DNA of 64,000 nucleotides from Sipunculus nudus (taxonomy: Eukaryota; Annelida; Sipuncula; Golfingiida; Sipunculidae). The position numbers and the translations under genes are program-made. The stretch's first letter is position 1; every line of letters starts with the position of its first letter. Shown piece by piece: positions 28,008-40,880 of this stretch. The DNA is taken from assembly GCA_026874595.1 (NCBI GenBank), contig CM049308.1, forward strand, positions 95,528,624 through 95,592,623, read 5' to 3'. The notes beneath the pieces are model-generated. The model saw only the letters and a program-made list of their open reading frames with translations, ran no database searches and was not told where the DNA came from.

Positions 28008-29774
28008 TAGAGCTGCATCCCTTATAGTTCAGTTATACCAGTTTTAATTAGAAGTTTTTTATGTGTTAATTTTGAATGATATATTATTTACATGCATCTT
28101 CTTGGTATTCCTGGGTATTCAGCCGCCCACTGAACGCTTCTGCTAGACGCTGCCTAATAGTATGTAGATTTCAGGCTTTTACATCAATAAAGAAGTGTTT
28201 AGAAGCATACGAGGAGCGCTTTTCACAGCCACCATGCAAACGAAACGATCGAGGTACATGTTTTGGTCTTAACTGAAAATATGCGTCTATTTATATTTAT
28301 CACACCCCTAAATGTATGATCGACCAGGTTTTTTTCCAATGTGGACTAGAACGGCTGAAACTCACAGATAACTTCCAAGAGATGAATAAGACATAAGTAA
28401 ACAAAACTAATTAATATATTAAAAAAATATACACATATTTCTCTGGATAGGCGCATACATATAAACAATGATGATCACAAGCTCACAAGTATCACAAAAT
28501 TACTTGGTCCGTTAATCAAACTGCACAGGGGAGCCCTCTTTGTTTCCACAGTTCTGATCACGTGACCATTGAGCACACTTGACATCGGGATGTCAAACCG
28601 CTCACATTACAGTTCACTTGCACTTGTGTATATGCACGGGGGCCAACCACCAACAGTTTCTCGCCGGTGTACTCGTTTCGCCCCTCGGGAGCCAGTTCAC
28701 CCAGCACTTACTGATAGGCACGCAGCCTATTCTATCTGAACTTAGAATCAGTGTCTTCACAGCTGATGTCACCTGGAATCATCCAGTACAAGGTAATTGG
28801 ATATGTCTAAACACAACGATTTCTAGTACCTCTGAAGTTTCGCGTGTATATAGTGTCCTTAGCCTGTTACTTGAAGCGCTCACAACAGGAACAAATCGTC
28901 AGATTGTGATATCCTGCGGACACTGACTGTTTACACCTTCAGACAACTTCGCTCAGCTGTCCAGACTCTGATGACACAGACCTGCTTTTAGACTGCAGAT
29001 AAATCGTCAGACGTCACCGAACTGGCGCGCTGATCAGACATTTGTAGCGAATTTATTCTCAACCCTGGATTATGCTTGCTAACTTCACAAGTCCCGACCG
29101 CAATCTGGCCTATCATTACTCTTTATTATGCCGATGGTCAATAATCACAGTACATTCGGTCATAATAATTAATATTGTGTTATAAATTTGTATCGGAAAC
29201 AAGTTGGTATAGGCTAAAATGATACTCATATAATGTTTAAGCTATAATATTTGTACCAGCAGGTGACAATTGTTGTTTGTCATTTTAGTTGACGTTTTCT
29301 CTCCAGGAATTATATCAGTTTTAAACAAACTGGCTACTTCTTTCCTCTCATTCTTTTCCCGATGACACACAGACACACGCACACAGTCCATGTTTGGAAT
29401 GGATCATTTCAGACAGATAGGGTTTATGATTTGGTTTCCTCATGGCCTTCAGGTGTCATCCCTGTGGGCTTACGATCACTCCATGTTTCTCTCCGTGTTG
29501 ACATTAATTTTAATCAGTTTCTACCTCTGCGTCAAAGCAATCTGCATTGTGCCTTGAAACTCCTCCTACCTCCCCATCCGAATAATACAGATAATTGCAA
29601 TAATATTTCCTATAGTTTATTACCCAAATCGCTGGAAACATTAAAACAACACATAAACAAATAATAAAAAACAAAAAGTATACAGGACTTTCTATCTAAT
29701 AGTGAATAGTAAATAACAAATAGTAAATAAAAAAAAACAGGAACAAAACATACAACCCTAATAGGCATTGACTG
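28008..29774. other. Non-coding, nothing recognised
   Basis: The longest open frame (28579-28926, 115 codons) lacks a recognisable domain, signal peptide or splice context. The open frame at 29362-29664 is similar. I see no gene I can defend. Confidence 0.45.
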
Positions 29775-30312
29775 TAGAGCCCGGCGCCGCCGCCATTTTT
29801 CGCCGCCGCCAGCCAAGTAATGATTAAGCCGAGCCAGCCGAGTTTGTCAGGGGTACCGTCGATATTTCAATAAGCCAAAGTGAGCTGATTTTGTGCAGCT
29901 CAGTTTTGTTTGACTAAAATTAATACAAAAAGATAAGTATTTAACAATTAAAAATGCCTAAAACCAATGTTCACTTTTTGTTCTTTTTTCTTTGCGTCTT
30001 GACACTGAAAGGTAAGGTGTGATTATTTAAGTATGAAATTGTAAACCAACTAGAAAAGCTACACTATATTTAATAACAAACTAGTTTAAGGTAAAATGGA
30101 TGCAGTATGTCACACGTAATATATATAGATAACTTGTCTAGATAAAACGGATATTTTGTAACATCGTCAAATGAATAGGCTTTTAGGTCAGTTTAGGCCA
30201 GCCGACATTTTGCAATCCGAGTCGAGCCATGAAACTCGGCCTACTACTAAAGTCAGCCATATTTTTGTCAAAGCAAGTCGCATTTGTGTGGCTAACTCGG
30301 CTCCGGGCTCTA
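29775..30312. mobile_element. Short inverted-repeat (hAT-like?) element
   Basis: Starts TAGAGCCCGGCGCCG and ends CGGCTCCGGGCTCTA, imperfect inverted termini about 538 bp apart. Repeated GCCGAGCC and AACTCGGC words lie inside, which is common for hAT non-autonomous elements. I could not find the 8-bp duplication expected for hAT, so the class is uncertain. Confidence 0.45.
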
Positions 30313-30989
30313 ACTAATTGGTTAAAAGTAATACACTGAACTTACCTTGAAACTGCAGTACCCAGATAAACAACAGACTAATGGTGGCACATGCCCCACT
30401 GCTAATCCTGGCATTGTGCCAAAGTGATTTATAGATATTTACAAATTCTTTGCCTGTTGCCAAATCTAAAACAAAGAAGACATTATAGCCATAGCTGTTT
30501 ATACTTACTGACAAAGTCTTGGAATGTTTTCTCGAAATTTTTTTCTTCTTAAAGCTGGTGTATTCTTATTTTTTATCAACATTTCGAAAAAGTAACAGAT
30601 GCTTATTAAATGCAAAACCTTATTTTGGGTATGAACACCGATTATTTATAAGGGCATATTTCCTATTAACTCTTTTTTATAAACCTCTCGGAAAATCTTA
30701 GAAGCCCATGATTGTAAAAGATTGATTATTTTTAATCTTAATACTAATCAATCAAATTTAAATTATGATTCGGTGTAAAAAATAGGCCTCTATCAACGGC
30801 ACTAAAGATTAATGATCATAAAATAAATATTTTATAAGCAGAATGAGGCCCATATCTATTGTCTGAATATTTGCGCATATAAACATCAGCCGCTCTCTGG
30901 GTAAACACAGTAAGCGTGTCCGCTGTTTCACTAAACTTTGTTCATTTGGTAAATGCAACAATCTGTAAAGTTTTGTGTGATAACAGAAT
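30313..30989. other. Non-coding spacer
   Basis: AT-rich spacer before a minisatellite. No feature supported. Confidence 0.4.
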
Positions 30990-32690
30990 GGTCCTACTAC
31001 TGCTTTACATAGACTGGGATGGGTCCTGGTCCTGTTTTATAGAGACTGGGATGGGTCCTGATCCTGTTTTATAGAGACTGGGATGGGTCCTGATCCTGTT
31101 TTACATAAACTGCGATGGGTCCTGATCCTGCTTTACATAAACTGCGATGGGTCCTGATCCTGCTTTACATAAACTGCGATGGGTCCTGATCCTGCTTTAC
31201 ATAAACTGCGATGGGTCCTGATCCTGCTTTACATAAACTGCGATGGGTCCTGATCCTGCTTTACATAAACTGCGATGGGTCCTGATCCTGCTTTACATAA
31301 ACTGCGATGGGTCCTGATCCTGTTTTATAGAGACTGGGATGGGTCCTGATCCTGTTTTATAGAGACTGGGATGGGTCCTGATCCTGCTTTACATAAACTG
31401 CGATGGGTCCTGATCCTGCTTTACAGTGTTACGGAACCTTATAACAACAGATCACGTAGTCGTGACGAGCTTAATTTTGTTGTGGAGAAAAAAAATCAAG
31501 ATTCTGTAACACTATGCAGCGTGAAATGTCTAGGGGAATGAATAAAGAAGTCAGTGGTTTTTCGTTAACAAATAATTATAATTTATTCTTAAAAGAATCC
31601 TAACATTACAATACACTAAATCAATACAATTACACAGTATAACAACGGTACAACTGCAGACCAATACAGTTACACAGTATAATAAATAAAGTGTACAGCA
31701 CCAGGATACCATCATTGTCACAGCTAAACAAGTCCTTTAAAGCATATAATCCAGATATACAGTTCACATAAATCTTCTCAGAGAATAATAGTCCAATTCA
31801 ATCACAAAATCCAAAAGTGAAGTTCTAGAAGTTATCCCAAAAGCAAATTGAAGACTATATAAAATCCGTTAGAAATATCGAAAAAGATCTATAACTGCTA
31901 CAATTATCGGAAAGGTCCACAAACTGACTCACATTCTTCCGTGTACGCTGGAATATTTCTCTCTCCTCCCCTCGGCTCTAAAACAGAGCCCCTATTTATA
32001 AATTTTCATCCTAGATATCTAGAAATATTTAGAAACAATCAAAAGAACCCAACAATACATAATACACACGCCCAAAGAACATTACAAGACGCGCTTATGA
32101 GCGCGACCAGCCTAGAAAGTTCCAGATCAGCATGAGCACTGTGATTCTACACGTCAGACCCCACACGTGGGCCGGCCCGGCTCGCGCGTCTCCCAGGGCA
32201 ACGGACAATGCTAGCGCTACACAGAGACTGCGTTGAGTTCTGATCCTGCTTTACAGAGACTGCGATAGGTCCTGATACCGCTAAACAGAGACTGCGGTGG
32301 GTCCTGATGCCACTTCAGGTAGACTGGGGTGGGTCCTGATGCCACTCCACGTGGACTGGGATGGATCCTGATGCCGCTCCATGTAGACTGGAATGGGTCC
32401 TGATGCCACTTCACGTAGACTGGGATGGGTCCTGATGCCACTTCACGTAGACTGGGATGGGTCCAGATGCCACTTCACGTAGACTGGGATGGGTCCTGAT
32501 GCCACTTCATGTAGACTGGGATGGGTCCTGATGCCACTTCACGTAGACTGGGATGGGTCCTGATGCCACTTCACGTAGACTGGGATGGGTCCTGATGCCA
32601 CTTCACGTAGACTGGATTGGGACCTGATGCCACTTCACGTAGACTGGGATGGGTCCAGACCCCGTTTCATGTAGACTGGGATGGGTTCTG
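30990..32690 (+). repeat. 32-bp satellite, arm 1 (interrupted)
   Basis: Tandem 32-bp units: first GGGATGGGTCCTGATCCTG followed by TTTTATAGAGACT or CTTTACATAAACT variants (30990-31426), then, after an LTR insertion at 31427-32220, the GATGCCACTTCACGTAGACT variant to about 32690. Roughly 28 units in total. The second half is the exact reverse complement of the unit at 35985-38050. The early units carry related but diverged right halves, so the array grew by local homogenisation. Confidence 0.93.
31427..32220 (-). mobile_element. Minus-strand solo LTR in satellite arm 1
   Basis: A 794-bp block interrupts the satellite cleanly. ACAG lies directly before and after it (31423-31426 and 32221-32224), and the 32-bp unit resumes in register. 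It starts TGTTACGGAACCTTATAACA and is alignable to 61397-62140. On the minus strand it has TATAAATAGGGGC near 31985-31999 and an AATAAATTATAATT stretch near its end, the order promoter then poly(A) expected of an LTR. No coding region. The exact right end is uncertain because the two copies differ there. Confidence 0.75.
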
Positions 32691-33664
32691 AGGACCGCAC
32701 TGCAAGGACCCATAAGGGTGCAGATTTTGATCAAATTTTTGGCATGGTCTTTTGGCCTACACGCTCGCTGTCACTTGATATACTCTGTACAAATGGCCAG
32801 CGTTTTTCTATACCTTTATAACAACACCTTTCATTTGCAAGAGAAATTCAGTTTTTCAGCATTTTGGTCAATCCCTCTGCATGCTTGTTTAATTTAAAAG
32901 TATAGCTTGCACAGTTACTGGACAGCAGCCCACTTGTACGCGATAAAAGAAATGACTCGTTACCATTGAGACGAATTCTCAGTTTGTTTTTATGGGCTCA
33001 TATGTGTTCTTTTTTGTTAATTCATCACTCGTAGCCTCTATAGTAACTGAATAAATGACAATTGCAGTATGTTCTCCCGTATGGTTTATACCGCAACTCA
33101 AATTAAGCTTACCAGCCCAATAAAATTGCTTACCGAGTCGTGGCTAGTTCCACATGCATGTGATTGGACGCTGTATTTATGTTTTCCGACTCTCAGATTG
33201 TTGTATTTGGGCTATGTAAGACGAGATGATGGCACCTCAAATTAACCCGTACATCAAAACGTCTAAAGCGTATTGAAAAATACTGTCATAGTTTCTTATT
33301 TGAACTCGTTTTAAAAACTTAAGTCATCATGGTTTGGAAGGTTTCATTATCATGCAAGCCAATAAGTTATCCATTACACAGAGCTTAACATCGAGTGGTC
33401 TAAACAACAGCATGGAATATAGACCTACAGGTTCAACAAAAAAATTTCTGTGTAAACTGACTTTGCGCCTGTGAAAATTTCAAGACATATGTCTGTACTA
33501 GGGATTTTCAAACTTTGGCTGCCAATGTTGGACTGCTCACATTCATATGACGTGTCATCTGAAAGTAAGAGTATAAAACTGTTATTATTGTTTGTTGACC
33601 GTTTATCGTTCGCTGCCTCCATGCTCAGCTTTAGAACAGGATGAATAAAATATCATTACAATAG
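32691..33664. other. Non-coding spacer
   Basis: No recognisable gene or repeat. Short frames only. Confidence 0.4.
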
Positions 33665-34262
33665 TCAGTGCTTGTGATGGAGTGTATGAGAGGGACAGCT
33701 GCTCGTGATGGAATCTTCGTATGGGACAACTGCTCGTGATGGTGTGTACGGGAGGGACAGCTGCTTATGATGGAGTGTATGAGAGGGACAGCTGCTCGTG
33801 ATGGAATCTTCGTATGGGACAACTGCTCGTGATGGTGTGTACGGGAGGGACAACTGCTAGTGATGGAGTGTACGAGAGGGACAGCTGCTGGTGATGGAGT
33901 GTATGGGAGGGGCGAATGCTCGTGATGGGGTGTATGAGGGGACGGTTGCTCGTGATGGAGTGTATGGGAGGGACGACTGCCCGTGACGGAATGTACGGGA
34001 GGGACAGCTGCTGGTGATGGAGTGTACGGGAGGGACAGCTGCTCTAGATTGCGTGTATGGGAGGGACGACTGCTCATGATTAAGTGTAAGGAGGGACGAC
34101 TGCTGATGAAAGAGTGTACGGGAGGGATGGCTGCTCATGATGTAGTGTATGTATAGTACGGCTGCTCGTGATGGATTGTACGGGAGGGACGACTGTTCGT
34201 GATGGAGTGTATGAGAGGGACGGCTGCTCTTGATGGAGAGTATGGAGGGGACGGCTGTCCCA
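33665..34262. repeat. 31-bp minisatellite
   Basis: About 19 units of 31 bp built on GTGATGGAGTGTATGAGAGG followed by GACAGCTGCTC. Some units replace GGAGTGTATGAG with GGAATCTTCGTATG. A three-unit higher-order block is duplicated near 33673 and 33765. Proline/serine-rich open frames on the minus strand follow from the unit and are not genes. Confidence 0.92.
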
Positions 34263-35984
34263 TTTTATGATGTCTATCTGTTTGTCTGTCTAGGGTAAAA
34301 ATCACATACCTTGGCAGTGGTTTGACCTATCCGCCTGAAATATTGAATGCCTATTCATCATGGATAGATTTTCTGCTAAGTTGTCAGGTGGCGCCACCTA
34401 TAAACACGTTTACACGGCAGGCATCCCTACAAATATCTAATTATTGGTTTGATGTATCGGCCTGGAATTTTGCATGAGAGTAAATCTTACATAGCTCTAC
34501 AATTTATCCAAAGTTTATAGGCCCAACCCATAACCATGTTTGCGTAGGGCACATCTTTTCATCCGCCTGGGGTAAAAATCACTCGTATCTCAGCACTGTT
34601 TTGACTTATCTACCTGAAATTTTGCATGTGTATAAATCTTTTAGAGCTTTCTCGTTTAAATTACAGGTTGCGTCACCTACAATTCTGTTTACGTGGCACA
34701 CATCCATGCTAATATACAAAACATCTCACTCTTCTTCCCCTTACAACTCCACGCATGCCTCACTTCACCCGTACCACTCTGATATCTGCGAATACAAGAA
34801 GTCTCTTGTCGATTACCCGTATTCTGCATAACACTGGTGTGTTAAAGAGTTTATTAATAACATTGTAACAAAATTAATATAAACATGGTGTCCACGTAAG
34901 TGATTGAAAATTATTATGTATATGTGAAAACAAAATGAAATATCATCAATAGTTGTAACGTACTAGGTTATAGGGCGAAGATTTTCCTGAGTATTCGCTT
35001 AAACAGACTGAACGTAAAACCTCATATAATATAAAAGAACACATATAATAAAATACCCTGGTGCAAGGAAAGAATGAGGAAAGATTTTACATACAAAAAA
35101 AATTAAAGTGAAAGGAACCCATCTTAGCTGGTGCCATAGCGACAAAACATTCTTGCTGAAAGGAAAAAGTGAATGCGTACTAATTCGACATCTCCACCTA
35201 ATCTCATATAAAAAAAAAACCATGAATGAGCGATTACGAAAGAGAAAGAAAGGTGTTACGTTGGGAGACGTACAGGAGGAAGTATCGTCAGATATACGCG
35301 CGGCCTGGCTCATCTTGAAGTTTGTTTTGGCAGGATTCTCTTTAACTGGTTCATAACCCGGTGTGCAGGTAGGAATGTATTTCGTGTATGTCTTGCGTTA
35401 TATTCTTTTGTCAATTGGAATTTCTTATCAGACATTAAGAATGAATATTATATAACATTTTGAATATTGTAGACTTTTAAATTTTTTTAGAATTTTAGAC
35501 TTATTCCTGGTAGAGTAAACATCATATTAAGTGACAGATTTAATTGATTTTATCCAGCTATAACTTAAGGACTTGGGCGTTGTCCAAAACAAGCGCTATT
35601 CCGCTCTCAACTTTGACAATACAGGATTCTAGCAATCCAAACTTCTGCGCGTATAGATTCTCGCCTAGACCTGTCCTAGGAGTACTTCCGTGTCGCATCC
35701 CGCGCCCTTATCGAACTTTGGAAGGTTATTTTTCCACTTTCTTGCAACCGCTCAGGTGTGCCATTTTCGCGCACACTAAAAGATAAATAACATTGATTTA
35801 AACGCAGAAACATGCTCCTTCCTCTCCCGTTTTAAAAAAGGGCTTTTCATTTGTCTTGCCTTTACGGTTATACCGTCTTCACAACGCGTGCTCTGGTATT
35901 ATTTTAGGATAGTTCATATGGTCACCTCGCTCATTAAATGAATGCATGAGAATGTGCTGACCTGGTAGTGACAAAAGTAAGAGC
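34263..35984. other. Degenerate repeats, then spacer
   Basis: 34263-34720 holds two diverged copies, about 280 bp apart, of a block with GGGTAAAAATCAC, TTTGACCTATCCGCCTGAAA and GGTGGCGCCACCTA. The words resemble the region at 1.0-2.2 kb. From 34720 to 35984 nothing is recognised; the frames at 34999-35356 and 35544-35786 have no family signature. Confidence 0.4.
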
Positions 35985-38050
35985 CCATATCCCAGTCTAC
36001 GTGAAGTGGCATCAGGACCCATCCCAGTCTACGTGAAGTGGCATCAGGACCCATCCCAGTCTACGTGAAGTGGTATCAGGACCCATCCCAGTCTACGTGA
36101 AGTGGTATCAGGACCCATCCCAGTCTACGTGAAGTGGCATCAGGACCCATCCCAGTCTACGTGAAGTGGTATCAGGATCCATCCCAGTCTACGTGAAGTG
36201 GCATCAGGACCCATCCCAGTCTACGTGAAGTGGCATCAGGTCCCATCCCAGTCTACGTGAAGTGGCATCAGGACCCATCCCAGTCTACGTGAAGTGGCAT
36301 TAGGCCCCCATCCCAGTCTACGTGAAGTGGCATCAGGACCCATCCCAGTCTACGTGAAGTGGTATCAGGATCCATCCCAGTCTACGTGAAGTGGCATCAG
36401 GACCCATCCCAGTCTACGTGAAGTGGCATCAGGACCCATCCCAGTCTACGTGAAGTGGCATCAGGACCCATCCCAGTCTACGTGAAGTGGTATCAGGATC
36501 CATCCCAGTCTACGTGAAGTGGCATCAGGATCCATCCCAGTCTACGTGAAGTGGCATCAGGCCCCATCCCAGTCTACGTGAAGTGGCATCAGGACCCATC
36601 CAAGTCTACGTGAAGTGGGATCAGGACACATCCCAGTCTACGTAAAGTGGCATCAGGCCCCCATCCCAGTCTACGTGAAGTGGCATCAGGCCCCCATCCC
36701 AGTCTACGTGAAGTGGCATCAGGTCCCATCCCAGTCTACGTGAAGTGGCATCAGGACCCATCCAAGTCTACGTGAAGTGGGATCAGGACCCATCCAAGTC
36801 TACGTGAAGTGGCATCAGGACCCATCCCAGTCTACGTGAAGTGGCATCAGGCCCCATCCCAGTCTACGTGAAGTGGCATCAGGACCCATCCAAGTCTACG
36901 TGAAGTGGGATCAGGACACATCCCAGTCTACGTAAAGTGGCATCAGGCCCCCATCCCAGTCTACGTGAAGTGGCATCAGGCCCCCATCCCAGTCTACGTG
37001 AAGTGGCATCAGGTCCCATCCCAGTCTACGTGAAGTGGCATCAGGACCCATCCCAGTCTACGTGAAGTGGCATTAGGCCCCCATCCCAGTCTACGTGAAG
37101 TGGCATTAGGCCCCCATCCCAGTCTACGTGTTGTGGCATCAGGACCCATCCCAGTCTACGTGAAGTGGCATCAGGTCCCATCCCAGTCTACGTGAAGTGG
37201 CATCAGGACCCATCCCAGTCTACGTGAAGTGGCATCAGGACCCATCCCAGTCTACGTGAAGTGGCATCAGGACCCATCCCAGTCTACGTGAAGTGGCATT
37301 AGGCCCCCATCCCAGTCTACGTGAAGTGGCATCAGGCCCCCATCCCAGTCTACGTGAAGTGGCATCAGGTCCCATCCCAGTCTACGTGAAGTGGCATCAG
37401 GACCCATCCCAGTCTACGTGAAGTGGCATTAGGCCCCCATCCCAGTCTACGTGTTGTGGCATCAGGCTCCCATCCCAGTCTACGTGAAGTGGCATCAGGC
37501 CCTATCCCAGTCTACATGGAGCGGCTTCAGGAACCATCACAGTCTACATGGAAAGGCATCAAGACCCACCCAAGTCTACGAGAAGTGGCATCAGGACCCA
37601 CCCCAGTCTACTTGAAGTGGCCTCAGGACCCATCCCAGTCTACGTGAAGTTGCATCAGGACCCATCAAAGTCTACGTGGAGTTGCATCAGGCCCCATCCC
37701 AGTCTCCATGGAGCGGCATCAGGACCCATCCCAGTCTACGTAAAGTGTCATCAGGCCCCATCAGGACCCTTGCAGTCTACGTGGAGTGGCATCAGGACCC
37801 ATCCAAGTCTACATGAAGTGGCATCAAGACCCATCCCAGTCTACATAGAGCGGCATCAGGACCCATCCCAGTCTACGTGAAGTGGCATCAGGACCCATCC
37901 AAGTCTACATGAAGTGGCATCAGGACCCATCCCAGTCTACGTGGAGCGGCATCAGGACCGATCCCAGTCTACGTGGAGTGGCATCAGGACCCATCCAAAT
38001 CTACATGAAGTGGCATCAGGACCCATCCCAATCTACGTTGAGTGGCAAAA
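35985..38050 (-). repeat. 32-bp satellite, arm 2 (inverted)
   Basis: About 64 tandem units of CCCAGTCTACGTGAAGTGGC followed by ATCAGGACCCAT, the reverse complement of the unit in 32221-32690. Variants GGCCCC, GGTCCC and TTAGGCCCCC recur in blocks; for example the series near 36595-36730 returns near 36890-37020. Units become more diverged after about 37500. Open frames such as those from 37423 to 38136 are by-products of the repeat. Confidence 0.94.
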
Positions 38051-38084
38051 GTATGCCCAAGAGATGCAAAGAGGTCGTTCTCGA

Positions 38085-38285
38085 GTGCCCATATTTTCTA
38101 GTTTGTCTGCATTTGTCGACTGCCCGTATATTCTAGTTTGTCTTGTTTGATGACTGTCCGTATGTTCTAGTTTAACCTTATTGTCGAATGCCTATATATT
38201 CTAATTTGTCTTGATTGTCAAATGCCTATATATTCTAGTTTGTCTTTATTGACGAATGTCCATATATTCTAGTTTGTGTTTACTT
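38085..38285. repeat. 34-bp minisatellite
   Basis: Five to six diverged 34-bp units around ATATTCTAGTTTGTCTTTAT followed by TGACGAATGTCCAT. Confidence 0.8.
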
Positions 38286-39104
38286 CAAAGGTACAAGGAC
38301 AAGTGTAACTCTAGTAAATTTAACAAATGTTTGTATCACAACTTTGATACGATTTTGTCGGTGCGTTTTCAGTTTATCCTTGTGCAATCTTAATTTAAAT
38401 TGTTATATTTGCATTGCAAAAGTATCTGTATCTTCCAGAAGTAAAAGTGCTAAGGGAACTCGAACATTCCGGATGATGGTAAGTGCATTACTGGTTAATA
38501 AAAATCATCTGCTCACATGGAAGCAAAAGTAGTGAATTTCGCCGCGTGAGTCGCATTGCCTCGTTCTTGTGTCGCCGGCATTTTGAACCCTTTGAAACGT
38601 GGGACAAAGGTTCTGTTAAAATAGTCACAGCGTCCACGCGGGTACCTCGAAGTCAGAAATTGGTGGATCGTCAGGTGTGTAACTCGATAGAAAATATGAT
38701 ATCTCAATTTCATTAAACAGAGCGGTAGATTTGCCCTTAGACGAGTCAGTCACCAAAGCCTTGGGTCTAGGCAATCATCTGATCATCTGGTAGAACATCT
38801 AAAACATATTGAACGACAGACCTGGTTATTTGGAGTAACATGATACGTGTTTTGTCGGGACGTTATCCAGAGAAGATGAAAATTATTTTTCCACAGGGAG
38901 ATTTCCTCCGCAGTTCATAATATAATTTTCTATGTCATAATGTCACAAATAATTAAAAAAAAACAATTTTTATAAAGACACGTGTTTCAAAAGGGCTTTT
39001 GTATAACTCAATGAACAAACCTGTTATGAATTTTTCCCAGAATCGGGCCTGGTCATATTACAGATTATGGAAGAAACGCATATTTGCTTGTGACTTTTGC
39101 TCAG
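38286..39104. other. Spacer upstream of deaminase pseudogene A
   Basis: One segment (38412-38475) looks like an exon, with CTTCCAG before it and a GATG/GTAAGTGC donor after it. Another open stretch (38530-38675) reads SSEFRRVSRIASFLCRRHFE and ends at a CAG/GTGTGT donor. These could be remnants of 5' exons of the deaminase copy that follows, but I see no similarity to exons 1-4 of copy B. Confidence 0.3.
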
Positions 39105-39592
39105 TTACAATGATGAAGATTAGGGGGGGGGGGTAAGGTTTTTTTTAGCCGTTCTTGAGTCCTCAATTTTACGTCTACTTGAAGGCTGCTATCATGTCCT
39201 TCGAAAAAAAAATGCCTGGCAGCAGGTGTTTACAATTGTCTGCAGAAGCCGTGTGGCAGAGGGAAGGGTTGGAAATCATGCTGAGGACAATCTCAACAAC
39301 TACCTGCACAACGAAATTAACGGAAATCAACGGCAAAAGATCAAGGAAATGAATAATGAATATAAGATAAGATAATGAATATGGAAAGAAATACCTCTGA
39401 GCTCTGCGTCTTCATCAACAGACAACCTTGCGCTAATTGCACCAATCATCGTTTGTGTGGTGTGAAGGACTGGATTTGAAGATTGTCTTACAGAGTGGTG
39501 TTAAGGATTGCCTGGGCCGGTTTTTGATCTCATTTTGATTACAAACAAATCGATATTTGCCAGGAGAAGTACTACCTTGAAATTAACGTGCA
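39105..39592 (+). pseudogene. AID/APOBEC-like deaminase pseudogene A, N-terminal part
   Basis: Homologous to the deaminase at 59749-60466. In order it shows PFLSPQFYVYLKAAIM, then QVFTIVCRS, HAEDNLNNYL (His-Ala-Glu at 39277-39285), CVFINRQPCANC (39426-39440) and VVLRIAWAGF. HAE supplies one zinc ligand and the catalytic glutamate and PCxxC supplies two cysteine ligands, as in zinc-dependent nucleic-acid cytidine deaminases. The PC-x2-C, helix, then LRIAWAGF order fits AID/APOBEC-like members. Lesions: a TAG just before PF, a one-base shift at the A9 run (39201-39209), a small tandem duplication near 39350-39380, and TGA stops at 39477 and 39525. It may begin after a CAG at 39104. The gypsy insertion at 39593 splits the gene; the C-terminus lies at 44270-44467. 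Confidence 0.82.
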
Positions 39593-39710
39593 TGTTGCGG
39601 AAGGTACCAGTCTAAGCGAAACGTCATTTGACCCATGACCTGCGAGTCAGCCTCGTTATGGATATAATAAAGTTCTGTGTAGTTGAGCCGGAGTTCGTCA
39701 CTTTATAACA
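39593..39710 (+). repeat. 5' LTR of gypsy element 2
   Basis: Starts TGTTGCGGAAGGTACCAGTC and ends CACTTTATAACA before the primer-binding site. 118 bp, unusually short for Ty3/gypsy but clearly matched by 44155-44269. Confidence 0.93.
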
Positions 39711-39722
39711 TGGTGTCAGAAG
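39711..39722 (+). other. Primer-binding site of gypsy element 2
   Basis: TGGTGTCAGAAG directly after the LTR, identical to the first 12 bases of the site in gypsy element 1. The two elements therefore probably use the same primer tRNA even though their LTRs are unrelated. Confidence 0.75.
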
Positions 39723-39981
39723 CGCAAAATAATCGGATCCACGGGCCAGTGATGTATGTAAACGCTGTCAGTACTTAGATGCATGCGTTCCTCACCCTTG
39801 GACTAACGGACATTACAATATTCGGCCAGACGAACCTGTTTGAACTCAGTTTGTACACGGCGCTTGGCATTCACATGTACGGATTACCGTTTTGGGTTCA
39901 AGACACGTGCACTGGATTTTCACGGCTGCAGCTGGGTGAGTGACAAGATTTGACGCTTATGAACGGAACACAAGTATATTT

Positions 39982-40880
39982 ATGATGGCAATGTCGGCCC
40001 CAATGCATGTCATACCTCCTCCGGAGAAAATGGATTTGAAAGGAGATTTAGCCTCCAACTGGCAGTTTTTCAATGATAGCTGGAAAAACTATGAAGTAGC
40101 TACAGGACTTGACAAAAAGAGTAATGCAGTATGTGTAGCCACCTTGTTAGCAGTGATCGGAAAAGAATGTCACCAAGTGTATAAAACTTGCCGCTATCAG
40201 AAACAGACCGCTCTGACAGTGACACAATCTGAATGAAACTAGCAGAACATTTTCAGCTGTCTATGAACACTATCTATGAAAGATATCTGTTTAATTCATG
40301 TACACAGGAAACCGGGGAGACGGTCGGTCAGTTTGTAAACAGACTGAGAATAACAGCTGCTACATGTGATTATGGCTCATTATTGGATGAAATGCTGCGC
40401 GACAGAATCGTTATTGGAATCAAGTGTCATCAGACTAGAGCACGTCTGCTTCGCGAACCAAATTTAACACTTCAGAAAACACTGGATCTATGCCGAACAA
40501 GAGAAACAGCAGCAGCACAATTACAGAAGATGGTACATACAAACACAGACACTGTACATTATGTAAAGTCAAGAGAACAACGACATGTGAACAAATCTAA
40601 AACAAGTTATATGATAAACAATTGCAAGTATTGTGGTAACAGACACCAAAAAGGCAGTTGTCCAGCATACAGAAAAACATCCACACACTGCAATCGTCAA
40701 AACCATTTTGCTAAAATGTGCAGATCTAAAGGAAATAATGCAAAAAGCAGTTCTAGGCAAAAGAGAAGTTATAGGACACGCAGAAGCACACAGCAAGTTC
40801 ACCATGTATTGGAAGAGAAAAGTGATGAAAACAGTGACCCGCCACGTAAATCAAATACTAAGCTGAAAGCATATAACATT
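39982..40880 (+). pseudogene. gag of gypsy element 2, broken
   Basis: A likely start is the ATG at 39982 (MMAMSAPMHVIPPPEKMDLK). The capsid-like part matches gypsy Gag style (NWQFFNDSWKNYEVATGLDK). The frame ends near 40236 and continues one frame over from about 40233. The second part holds KYCGNRHQKGSCPAY and HCNRQNHFAKMC. In the second knuckle the first Cys is replaced, reading T-HCNRQ rather than C-x2-C, so that finger is probably non-functional. Confidence 0.88.

Noticed and set aside
28579-28926. 115-codon open frame
   Set aside because: No domain, splice context or compositional support; the length is within chance for this AT content and window size.
33631-34138. Ser/Pro/His-rich frames on the minus strand
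   Set aside because: Produced by the 31-bp minisatellite; several overlapping frames, no gene signals.
37423-38136. Plus-strand frames with a Ser/Gly/Pro/His-rich period
   Set aside because: By-products of the diverged end of the inverted 32-bp satellite.
38530-38675. CRRHFEP motif resembling the second half of a THAP zinc finger
   Set aside because: Only the C-x2-H-F part is present; the first cysteine pair and the rest of the domain are missing, so the resemblance is probably chance.
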